From: Bdellovibrionales bacterium
GTDB taxonomy: Bacteria; Bdellovibrionota; UBA2361; JAGRAS01
Length of the DNA: 9,711 nt
Assembly: GCA_020434465.1 (NCBI GenBank)
Contig: JAGRAS010000040.1
Coordinates: 1 to 9,711, forward strand
Direction: 5' to 3'
Shown here: positions 1 through 6,167 of the stretch, piece after piece
Layout: each line of letters opens with the position of its first letter
Numbering within the stretch: position 1 is the first letter of the stretch
Notes under the pieces: model-generated
Database searches by the model: none
Told to the model about the DNA's origin: nothing
Seen by the model: the letters and a program-made list of their open reading frames with translations, nothing else
Made by a program: the position numbers and the translations under genes

Positions 1-492
1 CCAGGACATCCATCCCTTCGTGAAGAGCTGAGCACGGGAATTTGCCATGACTATGCAAATGAACTGAATAAAGTAATTTTTTATTTAGAGCTGGTAAGAA
101 CTAATTATCAAAAGCAGGCTCCTGAACCAAGCCAACTAAAAGCTGAAAGGGGAAAAGTTCAGCAGCTTATTTTCTCTTTAAGAAGTTACACAGGATACTT
201 AGAGCAGGAAATGATGTCTCAGATCAAAGAGAAAGTTGGGAGTTCAGATGCTGCCACTGATAACTTATTTAGCAATACAAATAGGGATTCTATTAGAAAA
301 ATTGATGGCTGGATTGATGAGCTAAAAAAAATAGCTCTAGATTTTAATGATGGAAAACCCTTTGATGTAAGCAGTTTTAGTAAAACTACAAACAAAATCC
401 TTTGCAAAATTTATAATGAAAACCCTGAAGAAGTAAGTAGGGTTGGTCAAAAGTTTGAGGATGCGCTGAGAATACTTTTTTCTGCAAGCTAA
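1..492 (+). CDS. Unrecognised protein, 3' part only; paralogue of the 2974-3522 product
   Basis: The frame is open from the first base to a TAA stop, giving 163 visible residues; the start lies outside the window. An internal ATG exists at 211, but homology extends upstream of it, so I do not take that as the start. I recognise no family. The product is hydrophilic and looks mainly helical, without signal peptide or membrane segments. It aligns with the protein at 2974-3522: visible residues 3-8 (HPSLRE) match FPEIRE, residues 17-20 (DYAN) match DYNN, and the C-terminal block (IRKID...EL...A...D...K..N..LC.I....P) aligns ungapped with about 13 identities in 46 positions by eye. The segment around residues 14-31 (HDYANELNKVIFYLEL) looks superficially like a histidine-kinase H-box, but the paralogue has Gly in place of His, which argues against phosphotransfer. 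Function unknown. Confidence 0.8.
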   Translation, partial: PGHPSLREELSTGICHDYANELNKVIFYLELVRTNYQKQAPEPSQLKAERGKVQQLIFSLRSYTGYLEQEMMSQIKEKVGSSDAATDNLFSNTNRDSIRKIDGWIDELKKIALDFNDGKPFDVSSFSKTTNKILCKIYNENPEEVSRVGQKFEDALRILFSAS

Positions 493-549
493 TTTGCTTT
501 CTAAAAATTCTATCAGAAGCTTAATCTAGATTTAAATTGTCTGTCTGGA

Positions 550-1338
550 TTACAACCTGATTGGTTCAGCTTGTTGCCATATCATCTCAAACAAAATATT
601 CCTAAAAAACCAGGCTATATCAGGATTTTCTATAATAGTACAAGTAAGACGATTATGGGTAAATGACATTAAAGAAACGCAATTATCCCATGAATTGATA
701 GCTGATTTCCAGGCAATCTTGGTATTTATTCGTCTAGCTTGTATTTTAAACTCTTTAGAGCGAGGAACCACTTTTTTAGCAAATTCAACAGGAGGGAAAA
801 TTAAACGTGAGTGTACCCCTTTTTTTGAGCGCCTAGAAAAATAATCTAAGAGATAATCCTGCCCAACATGCTCTGAGAACATGTCTACATTAATAATAGA
901 TAAGAAGTCATTTTTGGCATTTAATGTCCGCTCTAATAAACGTTTAAAACCAGAAGAATCTTCGTAGAATTCAATAGCAGGTAAGTGTCCGTCAGGCGGC
1001 ATGACTGCACTTAAGACGTCGTTTAGACGTTGAAAACCCTGCTCTAAATCAAACAGTTCTTTTTTTCTTGCTTCTACTAGACGCTCAAAATTTGTAGGGG
1101 ATTCTGCCACTATCAAACGTTTCTTTCCTTTTTTTGTTTCAAAAAGAAAACCTTGATTGATTAATTGCTCAATAGCGCTATGAACTGTAACTCGATTACA
1201 CTCCAATTTTCTAGCAAGTTCTTGAACACTTGCTGGGCCAGACTGGTAAGATTCAAGATAGATTTCTGCCTCGAGATCAGTGCAGTTAAATAAACGCAAA
1301 GAATCTAAGAGCTCTTTTTTCGTACTTTTCTTAAGCAT
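550..1338 (-). CDS. TrmB-family transcriptional regulator with PLD-like effector domain
   Basis: A 262-residue cytoplasmic DNA-binding protein. Residues about 10-75 form a winged helix-turn-helix typical of TrmB: an acidic/hydrophobic lead (LEAEIYLES), GPASVQELARKL, a recognition helix with NRVTVHSAIEQLI, and a wing with KKGKKRLIVAE. Residues about 83-112 look like a coiled-coil linker for dimerisation. Residues about 120-262 (IEFYEDSSGFKRLLERTL ... YFSRRSKKGVHSRLIFP) match the phospholipase-D-like C-terminal domain seen in many bacterial and archaeal TrmB relatives, presumed to sense a small ligand; the ligand cannot be read from sequence. The gene diverges from the sodium:solute symporter at 1503, and a 7+7 bp inverted repeat lies 10 bp upstream of its start. 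By inference it controls itself and probably the transporter. Start ATG has no Shine-Dalgarno sequence. Family assignment is good; the regulon is inferred. Confidence 0.88.
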   Translation of the reverse strand: MLKKSTKKELLDSLRLFNCTDLEAEIYLESYQSGPASVQELARKLECNRVTVHSAIEQLINQGFLFETKKGKKRLIVAESPTNFERLVEARKKELFDLEQGFQRLNDVLSAVMPPDGHLPAIEFYEDSSGFKRLLERTLNAKNDFLSIINVDMFSEHVGQDYLLDYFSRRSKKGVHSRLIFPPVEFAKKVVPRSKEFKIQARRINTKIAWKSAINSWDNCVSLMSFTHNRLTCTIIENPDIAWFFRNILFEMIWQQAEPIRL

Positions 1339-1348
1339 TTGATAATAA

Positions 1349-1369
1349 ATGTAGAATATATATCTACAT
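1349..1369. promoter_or_regulatory. Inverted repeat, likely operator of the TrmB-like regulator
   Basis: Arms ATGTAGA (1349-1355) and TCTACAT (1363-1369) are perfect inverted copies separated by 7 A/T bases. The centre lies about 21 bp upstream of the regulator's ATG, in the 164-bp spacer shared with the divergent symporter gene. TrmB-type proteins bind such dyads as dimers; autoregulation is inferred. A second, weaker AT-only dyad (ATATTA-N5-TAATAT) sits at 1381-1397. I see no strong -35/-10 pair for either gene. Confidence 0.5.
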
Positions 1370-1502
1370 ATTTTAACACTATATTAATAGGTAATATCAA
1401 TAGCTTATTTATAATAAATGCGATTTTATTAAGTTTTGTAAATAAAATTAGACAAGGTCGATAGTGCTGTTAATTTATTAAAAGAAACAGCTAAGACTAG
1501 AA

Positions 1503-2921
1503 ATGACAGTTACAAAAATTTCATTAATCTTGATTATTCTTTATCTGATATTGATAAAATTAATTGGTTATTACGCTCATAAAAAAAGTTTTGAGACCAG
1601 CGAAGATTATTTTGTTGTTAATAGAAGCCTTGGTACCTGGGTATTAGTGGGGACGGTAATAGCTACGATGGTTAACACGCTAGCAGTTTCAGGAGTGCCA
1701 GCTCTAGTTTACAGAGGAGGAGTAATTTTTTTACAAATGTTTGTAATTGGAATAATTGCTCCATTTTTAATTTATTACTATGGCCCAAAAATTAGAAAAT
1801 ATGGATCTGCTAATAATCTCATGACACAAGCAGAAATTTTTGGGCACTTTTATAATTCTAAAACTTTACACTATATAGTTGCGATTCTTGGCCTGTTGGC
1901 TGCTTTTCCGTTTATGGCAATTCAAATTTCTGCGGTTGGAAAAGTCTTTTCATCAGCCACTGGAGGAATGCTTAACTATGAAACGGCAGTAGCTATTTGT
2001 TCAGTGTCCGTAGGGATTTATCTATATTTTGGTGGTTCCAGAGCAGTTGTTTGGACCGATATGCTTCAAGGAATTTGCTTTTTTATTATCATTATAGCGA
2101 GTGCTATTTTGTTTTGGAATTGGGCAGGCGGTTTTATATTTGCTCTGGAAAAAATTCAAAAATTTTCCCCAACTCATATGACCTTTCATGAAAAAAACAC
2201 ACCAGCTTTTATTGATAATATTTTGTCATGGCCCTTTGCTTTTTTCCTTTGGCCACAACTGTTTCAACGAATGTATATGGCAAAATCAGATAAGATTATA
2301 AAACAATCAGCAAAACTTACTTTTGTTTTCTTTAACATTATCGCAGCATGTACTTTCACAATGGGGATAATGGGTACTTCTGTGTTTTTTGGTCAGCTTG
2401 CAGATCCTGATAGCTTAGTAGCAAAAATGTTTGCAACATACCTACCTCTAGGTGGAGCATTTATTGTGCTTGCAGTTTTTGCAACTGGAATGAGTACAAT
2501 TGACAGTATTCTTTTAACCACAAGCTCAATAATCACTCGTGATCTTTTAAAAAACTTTAAAAAAACAAGACACTCATCCGTTCAAGAGTTTAACTTAGCT
2601 AGGATAATCTCAATAATTTTACTAATCGTAGTTACATTTTTTGCACTATCAGAAAGTGGTAGAGGAGCAATTGTTCCATTAGTTACATTAGGTGCGAGCA
2701 TAGCAGCACTATTTATTTGGCCTCTAATAGGAATGTTTAATATTAAATCAAATAATCCTCTTCCAGTAATTGCTGCCATTGCAGTTGGTTTTTGTGTCAT
2801 AATTATCAGCAGTTTATTTGGCTACCATGCTCCTAGTGGAATTGGCTCGGCCAGCCTAGCCTTTCTTGTAGCTGGAATTACTTATTTTTTATTCTGGCTA
2901 ACATCTAAAAATTTGCTGTAG
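1503..2921 (+). CDS. Sodium:solute symporter (SSS family)
   Basis: A 472-residue polytopic inner-membrane protein with about 13 hydrophobic segments, the usual count and length for PutP-like symporters. Two hallmarks are visible: the SSF signature GGSRAVVWTDMLQ at 177-189, and ATGMSTIDS at 327-335, whose adjacent Ser-Thr pair corresponds to Na+-ligating residues (the Na2 site) in PutP and vSGLT. The TM1/TM2 region with SLGTWVLVGTVIATMVNTL (42-60) is also typical. It should couple Na+ entry to uptake of an organic solute. The family covers proline, pantothenate, acetate, sugars and others, and I cannot choose among them. The ATG lacks a ribosome binding site. It diverges from the TrmB-like regulator, its probable controller. 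The gene reads intact and ends in TAG inside a small inverted repeat. Confidence 0.92.
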   Translation: MTVTKISLILIILYLILIKLIGYYAHKKSFETSEDYFVVNRSLGTWVLVGTVIATMVNTLAVSGVPALVYRGGVIFLQMFVIGIIAPFLIYYYGPKIRKYGSANNLMTQAEIFGHFYNSKTLHYIVAILGLLAAFPFMAIQISAVGKVFSSATGGMLNYETAVAICSVSVGIYLYFGGSRAVVWTDMLQGICFFIIIIASAILFWNWAGGFIFALEKIQKFSPTHMTFHEKNTPAFIDNILSWPFAFFLWPQLFQRMYMAKSDKIIKQSAKLTFVFFNIIAACTFTMGIMGTSVFFGQLADPDSLVAKMFATYLPLGGAFIVLAVFATGMSTIDSILLTTSSIITRDLLKNFKKTRHSSVQEFNLARIISIILLIVVTFFALSESGRGAIVPLVTLGASIAALFIWPLIGMFNIKSNNPLPVIAAIAVGFCVIIISSLFGYHAPSGIGSASLAFLVAGITYFLFWLTSKNLL

Positions 2922-2934
2922 ATTATTTACTACA
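2917..2934. promoter_or_regulatory. Small inverted repeat resembling the 1349-1369 dyad
   Basis: TGTAG (2917-2921) and CTACA (2930-2934) are inverted copies 8 bases apart, so the first six bases are TGTAGA and the right arm CTACA, as in the dyad at 1349-1369 but one base shorter overall. It overlaps the symporter stop codon and lies about 40 bp before the next gene. It could be a weaker second site for the same regulator, or chance in AT-rich DNA. Confidence 0.25.
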
Positions 2935-2964
2935 AAGAGCATCTAATAGTTTTAATATTCTAAT

Positions 2965-2969
2965 GAGGG
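2965..2969 (+). promoter_or_regulatory. Shine-Dalgarno sequence (GAGGG)
   Basis: GAGGG lies 4 bases before the ATG at 2974. It is the only convincing ribosome binding site in the window and supports that start. A possible -10 (TAATAT) is at 2953-2958, without a clear -35. Confidence 0.6.
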
Positions 2970-2973
2970 AAAA

Positions 2974-3522
2974 ATGCAACCAACACCAGAACCGAAGATA
3001 CACAAATCTTTAATTGAAAGGTTTCCAGAAATTAGAGAGCACTACTTTTTAAGTGAAACCAATGAAATTGCTGGTGATTACAATAATAGAGTTTTAAGAG
3101 CTCTTTATTTTCCTATCTCTTTAAAAGGAGTTGATCCTAAAAGTATAAATGAAAGCAATCTTAGCACTAGACGAGATGAGTTTTTAAAAGCTCTTTCAGA
3201 ACTGCAAACTTATTCCGATTACATGGGAGAAGTTGTTTTAAAGCTTATACATAGTTTACCATCAGGAAAGAACGCAACAATTCGAGATTTGACTTCTCAA
3301 GTAAACAAAAATCATATTAAAGCAATTGATACTTTAGCAGGGGAATTACAAGCTTTAGCAAAATCTTACGATCCTTTAGTAGGAATCGACCCAAATTTAT
3401 TAGTAAAAAAATTCAATCAGCTTCTTTGCATAATTGCCGGTAAAGACCCCGACAAAACATTGCTGGCCTCAGCAAATTATGGTGCTGAATTTGCGATGCT
3501 AGTGGGACCAAAAAAAGTTTAA
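2974..3522 (+). CDS. Unrecognised protein, paralogue of the 1-492 product
   Basis: An intact 182-residue protein starting at ATG 2974, which has the window's only clear Shine-Dalgarno. No family recognised. It is soluble, apparently all-helical, with no signal peptide, membrane span or Cys-rich metal site. The part from residue 17 (FPEIRE) to the end aligns with the truncated gene at 1-492: DY.N at 35-38, L..Y..Y in the middle, and I..ID....EL..A near 120-135 followed by K..N..LC.I....P. Both end about 16-20 residues after the LC.I....P motif. The first 16 residues are Pro/Lys/Glu-rich and probably disordered. It lies 52 bp after the symporter on the same strand and could be read with it, or from its own promoter. 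Its role may concern the transporter or be quite separate; nothing in the sequence decides this. Confidence 0.8.
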   Translation: MQPTPEPKIHKSLIERFPEIREHYFLSETNEIAGDYNNRVLRALYFPISLKGVDPKSINESNLSTRRDEFLKALSELQTYSDYMGEVVLKLIHSLPSGKNATIRDLTSQVNKNHIKAIDTLAGELQALAKSYDPLVGIDPNLLVKKFNQLLCIIAGKDPDKTLLASANYGAEFAMLVGPKKV

Positions 3523-3528
3523 CGAGCA

Positions 3529-3601
3529 AGCTAACTAAGCAATCTAGTTAAATTAAGTATTATAGTTGCTTAGCTAACTATCTAATTTTATATCACTTTT
3601 T
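3529..3601 (+). terminator. Possible hairpin terminator with a repeated 9-mer
   Basis: CTAAGCAA (3535-3542) pairs perfectly with TTGCTTAG (3566-3573); two further pairs form after one mismatch, and CTA/TAG (3544-3546, 3563-3565) can extend the stem inward. A T-rich stretch ending in five Ts (3597-3601) follows about 24 bases later, too far for a textbook intrinsic terminator. AGCTAACTA occurs twice in direct orientation (3529-3537, 3572-3580). It may terminate the 2974 gene or be a protein-binding site. Confidence 0.35.
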
Positions 3602-3674
3602 ATATATCCTCGCTATTTAAATTCAAACTTCACGATTGTAAACTCACAAACTAAATATGATTAGAATATATTTT

Positions 3675-3704
3675 TTGAATTTTAAATTTAAGAATTTTTA
3701 GTAT
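3675..3704 (+). promoter_or_regulatory. Candidate promoter of the asparaginase-like gene
   Basis: TTGAAT (3675-3680, 4/6 to the -35 consensus) and TAGTAT (3699-3704, 4/6 to the -10 consensus) are 18 bp apart. A transcript would start near 3711, only about 5 bases before the ATG, so it would be nearly leaderless, in keeping with the lack of a Shine-Dalgarno sequence there. Confidence 0.35.
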
Positions 3705-3715
3705 CGGACTATTAG

Positions 3716-4198
3716 ATGAAAATTAAAATCCTTACAACAGGTGGCACAATTGATAAAATTTATTTTGATCAAAAGAGTGAGTATCAAATTGGCGACCCAC
3801 AGGCTGCGGGAGTGTTGCAAAGATCTAACTCAATGCTTGATACTGAAGTAGAGTCAATAATGCGAAAAGATAGTTTAGATCTAACAGATGACGATCGAGA
3901 GTTAATAAAGCAAATAGTAATAAAAGATCCAAATAAAAGAATTGTTATTACTCATGGCACTGACACAATGATTAAAACAGCGAATGTATTAAAAGATATT
4001 GCAGATAAAACTATTGTCTTAACTGGGTCAATGTATCCTGCGCAATTTAGGGACAGTGATGCCGTTTTTAACATTGGCTGCGCTATTACAGCTGCTCAAA
4101 CTTTGCCAGCCGGTGTTTATATTACAATAAATGGCAAGATTTTTAATCCTGAAAAAGTCAAAAAAAACATAGAGTTAAATATATTTGAGGAAATTTAA
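3716..4198 (+). CDS. Single-domain asparaginase-like protein (N-terminal catalytic domain only)
   Basis: A 160-residue protein matching only the N-terminal domain of bacterial L-asparaginases (about 330 residues). Against E. coli type II the active-site set is complete: nucleophile T11 in TTGGTID (T12), Y23 (Y25), S53 (S58), T82-D83 in HGTDTM (T89-D90) and K150 (K162). The text ends naturally with TAA just after the Lys motif and does not continue in other frames: the next gene, on the opposite strand, starts 3 bp on. This therefore looks like a genuine short form, not a frameshift; short asparaginase-domain proteins exist in databases. In full-length enzymes the partner subunit's C-terminal domain completes the site, so activity on asparagine is uncertain; another amide or a binding role is possible. 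No signal peptide, so cytoplasmic. No Shine-Dalgarno; a weak promoter predicts an almost leaderless message. Confidence 0.85.
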   Translation: MKIKILTTGGTIDKIYFDQKSEYQIGDPQAAGVLQRSNSMLDTEVESIMRKDSLDLTDDDRELIKQIVIKDPNKRIVITHGTDTMIKTANVLKDIADKTIVLTGSMYPAQFRDSDAVFNIGCAITAAQTLPAGVYITINGKIFNPEKVKKNIELNIFEEI

Positions 4199-4201
4199 AA
4201 A

Positions 4202-4831
4202 CTATAAGAGTCTATTTCTTCGCTGTAAAATAAGATTACTACTCACAATCTGAAACAGCATAGCTGAAGTATGTGTGCCGAATGTATGCTCAGGAGATTC
4301 AGTCTCATTCAAAAGTATTTTTGCTTTAAATGAGACTTGGCCATCAGTTCTATCTTTTTCTACACGCAATACCAAACCATATATTTTAAGAGATAAAGAA
4401 ATCTTATTTACTCCATCCATTTTAATTCGCCAATAAGGCAGCACTTTTTCTTGAAGTTTTCTGTCAACAAGCAGGCGGTTAACTAGCTTTATTGTTTTTT
4501 TCTTAGATTCACAAATAATCTGGTTGATTTGCATCATCAGTTCTCGCGCTTCGTGTCCTGTAAGTTCAATTGGCGTTTTCTCTAGATTTTCTAGGGAAAT
4601 CTGTGCGCTAGGAAAATTATGCCAGCTTTGCTTGTATTGAGTAAATTGAGCAGTGCCTTCAGAGCTTTTTAATGTCACAGTTTTTATTCCGCGGTCTAGT
4701 TCTTTTATCAAGCAGAAAGGTCTTTGGGACATAATTTGTTCTAAAGACGTCCGGATTGCTTGAATGCATGTACTATCTTTAAGCTCTGCATTTGTAACTG
4801 GTGCTTGACTAATAGCTGCGTGTGTTTCCAT
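4202..4831 (-). CDS. Unrecognised protein, 209 aa
   Basis: An intact frame from ATG 4831 to TAG, in a compact convergent arrangement 3 bp from the asparaginase-like gene. I recognise no family. The N-terminal 30 residues look disordered (Ala/Thr/Ser-rich). The middle has two helical stretches (about 86-105, GHEARELMMQINQIICESKKK). The C-terminal half alternates short strand-like segments (WRIKMDGVNKISLSLKIYGLVLRVEKD, SFKAKILLNE) suggesting a beta-rich domain, and the end is basic (LQRRNRLL). No signal peptide or membrane span. There is no Shine-Dalgarno at the ATG; M34 is an alternative start. The 328-bp spacer upstream contains several inverted repeats and is shared with the divergent Lrp-type gene, so that regulator may control it. 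Length and unbroken frame support a real gene; function unknown. Confidence 0.7.
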   Translation of the reverse strand: METHAAISQAPVTNAELKDSTCIQAIRTSLEQIMSQRPFCLIKELDRGIKTVTLKSSEGTAQFTQYKQSWHNFPSAQISLENLEKTPIELTGHEARELMMQINQIICESKKKTIKLVNRLLVDRKLQEKVLPYWRIKMDGVNKISLSLKIYGLVLRVEKDRTDGQVSFKAKILLNETESPEHTFGTHTSAMLFQIVSSNLILQRRNRLL

Positions 4832-5159
4832 ATTATTTAAAACTTCTAAAATATGTAATTAAAAGCTCAAGCCTAAAATCAACTTTCTTTTTATAATAGA
4901 AATCAGAAGCAAGCGTAACGCTTATTGCTTTTGTAATTTCACTTTATAAAAGAGCCAAAATTTATATTGAGCTATACAGCAAGAACTTACGCTGTAAATT
5001 CAAGGTAAACTCAAATCGAATTTAAAGCTAATTTTTTTTTCGTGGGCGGCTCTCTCAATAATCGCAGCTTGCATTTTATCCTAAATAACTTCATAATTTA
5101 AGAAAAAAACGTAAGAAATAAATATTATCTTCTGATTTTTCCAAGATTTTATAAAAAAT
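4832..5159. other. Divergent intergenic region with inverted repeats and a T9 run
   Basis: I see no protein gene here. Contents in order: a consensus -10 hexamer TATAAT (4892-4897, plus strand, no good -35); the hairpin AAGC-AAGCG-TAA-CGCTT-ATT-GCTT (4907-4930); a second -10-like TATAAA (4945-4950); a hairpin TACAGC/GCTGTA (4975-4996); AATTC/GAATT (4997-5022); nine Ts (5032-5040); a short G+C-rich patch (5041-5054); and TATAAA at 5150-5155, immediately before the Lrp-type ATG. It probably carries the promoters and operators of both flanking genes. Confidence 0.5.
4904..5040 (+). ncRNA. Candidate small structured RNA (speculative)
   Basis: A perfect -10 (4892-4897) would start RNA near 4904. 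The transcript could fold into a hairpin at 4907-4930 and a compact three-way junction: AGCT (4970-4973) with AGCT (5026-5029), enclosing hairpins 4975-4996 and 4997-5022. It would end in nine Ts two bases later. It matches no RNA family I know. The helices are short (4-6 bp) in AT-rich DNA and no -35 is visible, so chance is a real alternative; these could instead be operators or a leader of the 5160 gene. Confidence 0.22.
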
Positions 5160-6128
5160 ATGAAAAAAACAGATGAGTTAGATAAAAAAGACCGGCTGAT
5201 TTTATTAACTCTTGATAGGGATTCAAGAAGATCAATTAGCTCAATATCCAAGCGCCTCTTAATGCCAATAGAGACAGTTCGCTACAGAATTCAACGTTTA
5301 CAAAGTACAGGCCTGATTAAAAAGTTTACGGCTATAGTTGATGGTGGCAGATTTGGATTTTATTATTACAAGATTTTTTTGCGCTTACATAATACTGAAG
5401 AAAAAAAACTTAGGCAGATTTTAACTGAGCTAAGTACTAATCCATTAATTACTTGGGTAGTAAGAGTAGATGGTAATTATGATATTGGTGTGATGTGTAG
5501 AGTAAAAGATCCCTCAGAACAAAGTATCTTGCTTGATAAAATCAGATTTAACTATTCAAACTATATTAAGCGATGGTCGCTTGCTCTAGATATTCGCTCA
5601 GACTATTTTGCTCGTGATTTTCTAACAGGATCCAAAACAAGAGCTGGTGCAAAAGGAATATTCTCAGGACAAAAAGAATCTTATAAATTGGATGAAGAAT
5701 CTCAAACAGTAATTAACGCTTTAACTGAAAATGCTCGCATAAGTGCCAAAGAAATTGCTAAAGACCAAATTTTTAGTGCAGATACCGTAGCAAATAGAAT
5801 AAAGCAACTTGAAAAAAACAAGATAATCTTACGCTATTCTTTAATAACTGATACTAAGCTACTTGGGCATGTAAATGTATACGTGCTTATATTTTTGAAC
5901 CATTTAAGCCCAAAAAGGGAGAGGGATTTTTTTGAGTACTGTTCGCAGCAGTCTAATATAGTTTATATGGTTAAATCCCTTGGCAACTGGGACTATGAGT
6001 TAAACATTGAAGCGAATTCAATTCAGGAATATCGTGACTTAGTAATGCGACTTACATCAGAGTTTTCAGATATAATTCAGGAATATGATACGCTTGCTAT
6101 AGACGAAGTTCTAAAATATCAGTATTAA
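5160..6128 (+). CDS. Tandemly duplicated Lrp/AsnC-type transcriptional regulator
   Basis: A 322-residue protein made of two complete Lrp/AsnC units. Unit 1: helix-turn-helix at about 7-60 (LDKKDRLILLTLDRDSRRSI, TVRYRIQRLQSTGLIKKF), then a ligand-binding-type domain at about 65-150 (VRVDGNYDIGVMC matches the usual LxGxYDxxL pattern). A linker of about 25 residues follows. Unit 2: helix-turn-helix from 177 (LDEESQTVINALTENARIS, TVANRIKQLEKNKIILRY), then a second sensor domain with VKSLGNWDYELNIE. Single-unit Lrp proteins are about 150 residues, so this is a fused dimer-like form, known mainly from DPANN archaea and CPR bacteria. Such proteins usually sense amino acids or other small metabolites. 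The ATG has no Shine-Dalgarno but TATAAA ends 4 bases before it. The stop codon lies in an 18-bp palindrome, possibly its own operator, in front of uridine kinase. Confidence 0.88.
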   Translation: MKKTDELDKKDRLILLTLDRDSRRSISSISKRLLMPIETVRYRIQRLQSTGLIKKFTAIVDGGRFGFYYYKIFLRLHNTEEKKLRQILTELSTNPLITWVVRVDGNYDIGVMCRVKDPSEQSILLDKIRFNYSNYIKRWSLALDIRSDYFARDFLTGSKTRAGAKGIFSGQKESYKLDEESQTVINALTENARISAKEIAKDQIFSADTVANRIKQLEKNKIILRYSLITDTKLLGHVNVYVLIFLNHLSPKRERDFFEYCSQQSNIVYMVKSLGNWDYELNIEANSIQEYRDLVMRLTSEFSDIIQEYDTLAIDEVLKYQY

Positions 6129-6143
6129 CCTGAGTTCAGGTTA
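6126..6143. promoter_or_regulatory. 18-bp perfect palindrome between the Lrp-type and uridine kinase genes
   Basis: TAACCTGA-GT-TCAGGTTA: 8-bp arms with a 2-bp centre, starting in the regulator's stop codon. As RNA it could form a 7-bp stem with a 4-base loop, but no T-run follows directly (TTAGATAATTTT), so it is a poor terminator. Its right edge is 24 bp before the TATAAT of uridine kinase, where a bound regulator would meet RNA polymerase. An operator is the better reading. Confidence 0.45.
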
Positions 6144-6167
6144 TTAGATAATTTTGGCAGAAAGTTT

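Noticed and set aside
211..492. A complete 93-residue gene starting at ATG 211
   Set aside because: The frame is open to base 1 and the upstream 70 codons align with the paralogue at 2974-3522, so this is the 3' end of a longer gene.
553..576. Hairpin CAAC-CTGA / TCAG-GTTG as terminator for the first gene
   Set aside because: It lies inside the end of the TrmB-like coding region, has a 3-base bulge, and no T-run follows on either strand.
1997..2191. A 64-residue plus-strand open frame inside the symporter
   Set aside because: It is out of frame within the SSF signature region of the symporter, whose own frame is clearly the coding one.
4970..5031. A tRNA-like element in the divergent spacer
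   Set aside because: CTCAAATC faintly recalls a T-loop, but it has no 5-bp T-stem, no acceptor stem and no 7-base anticodon loop.
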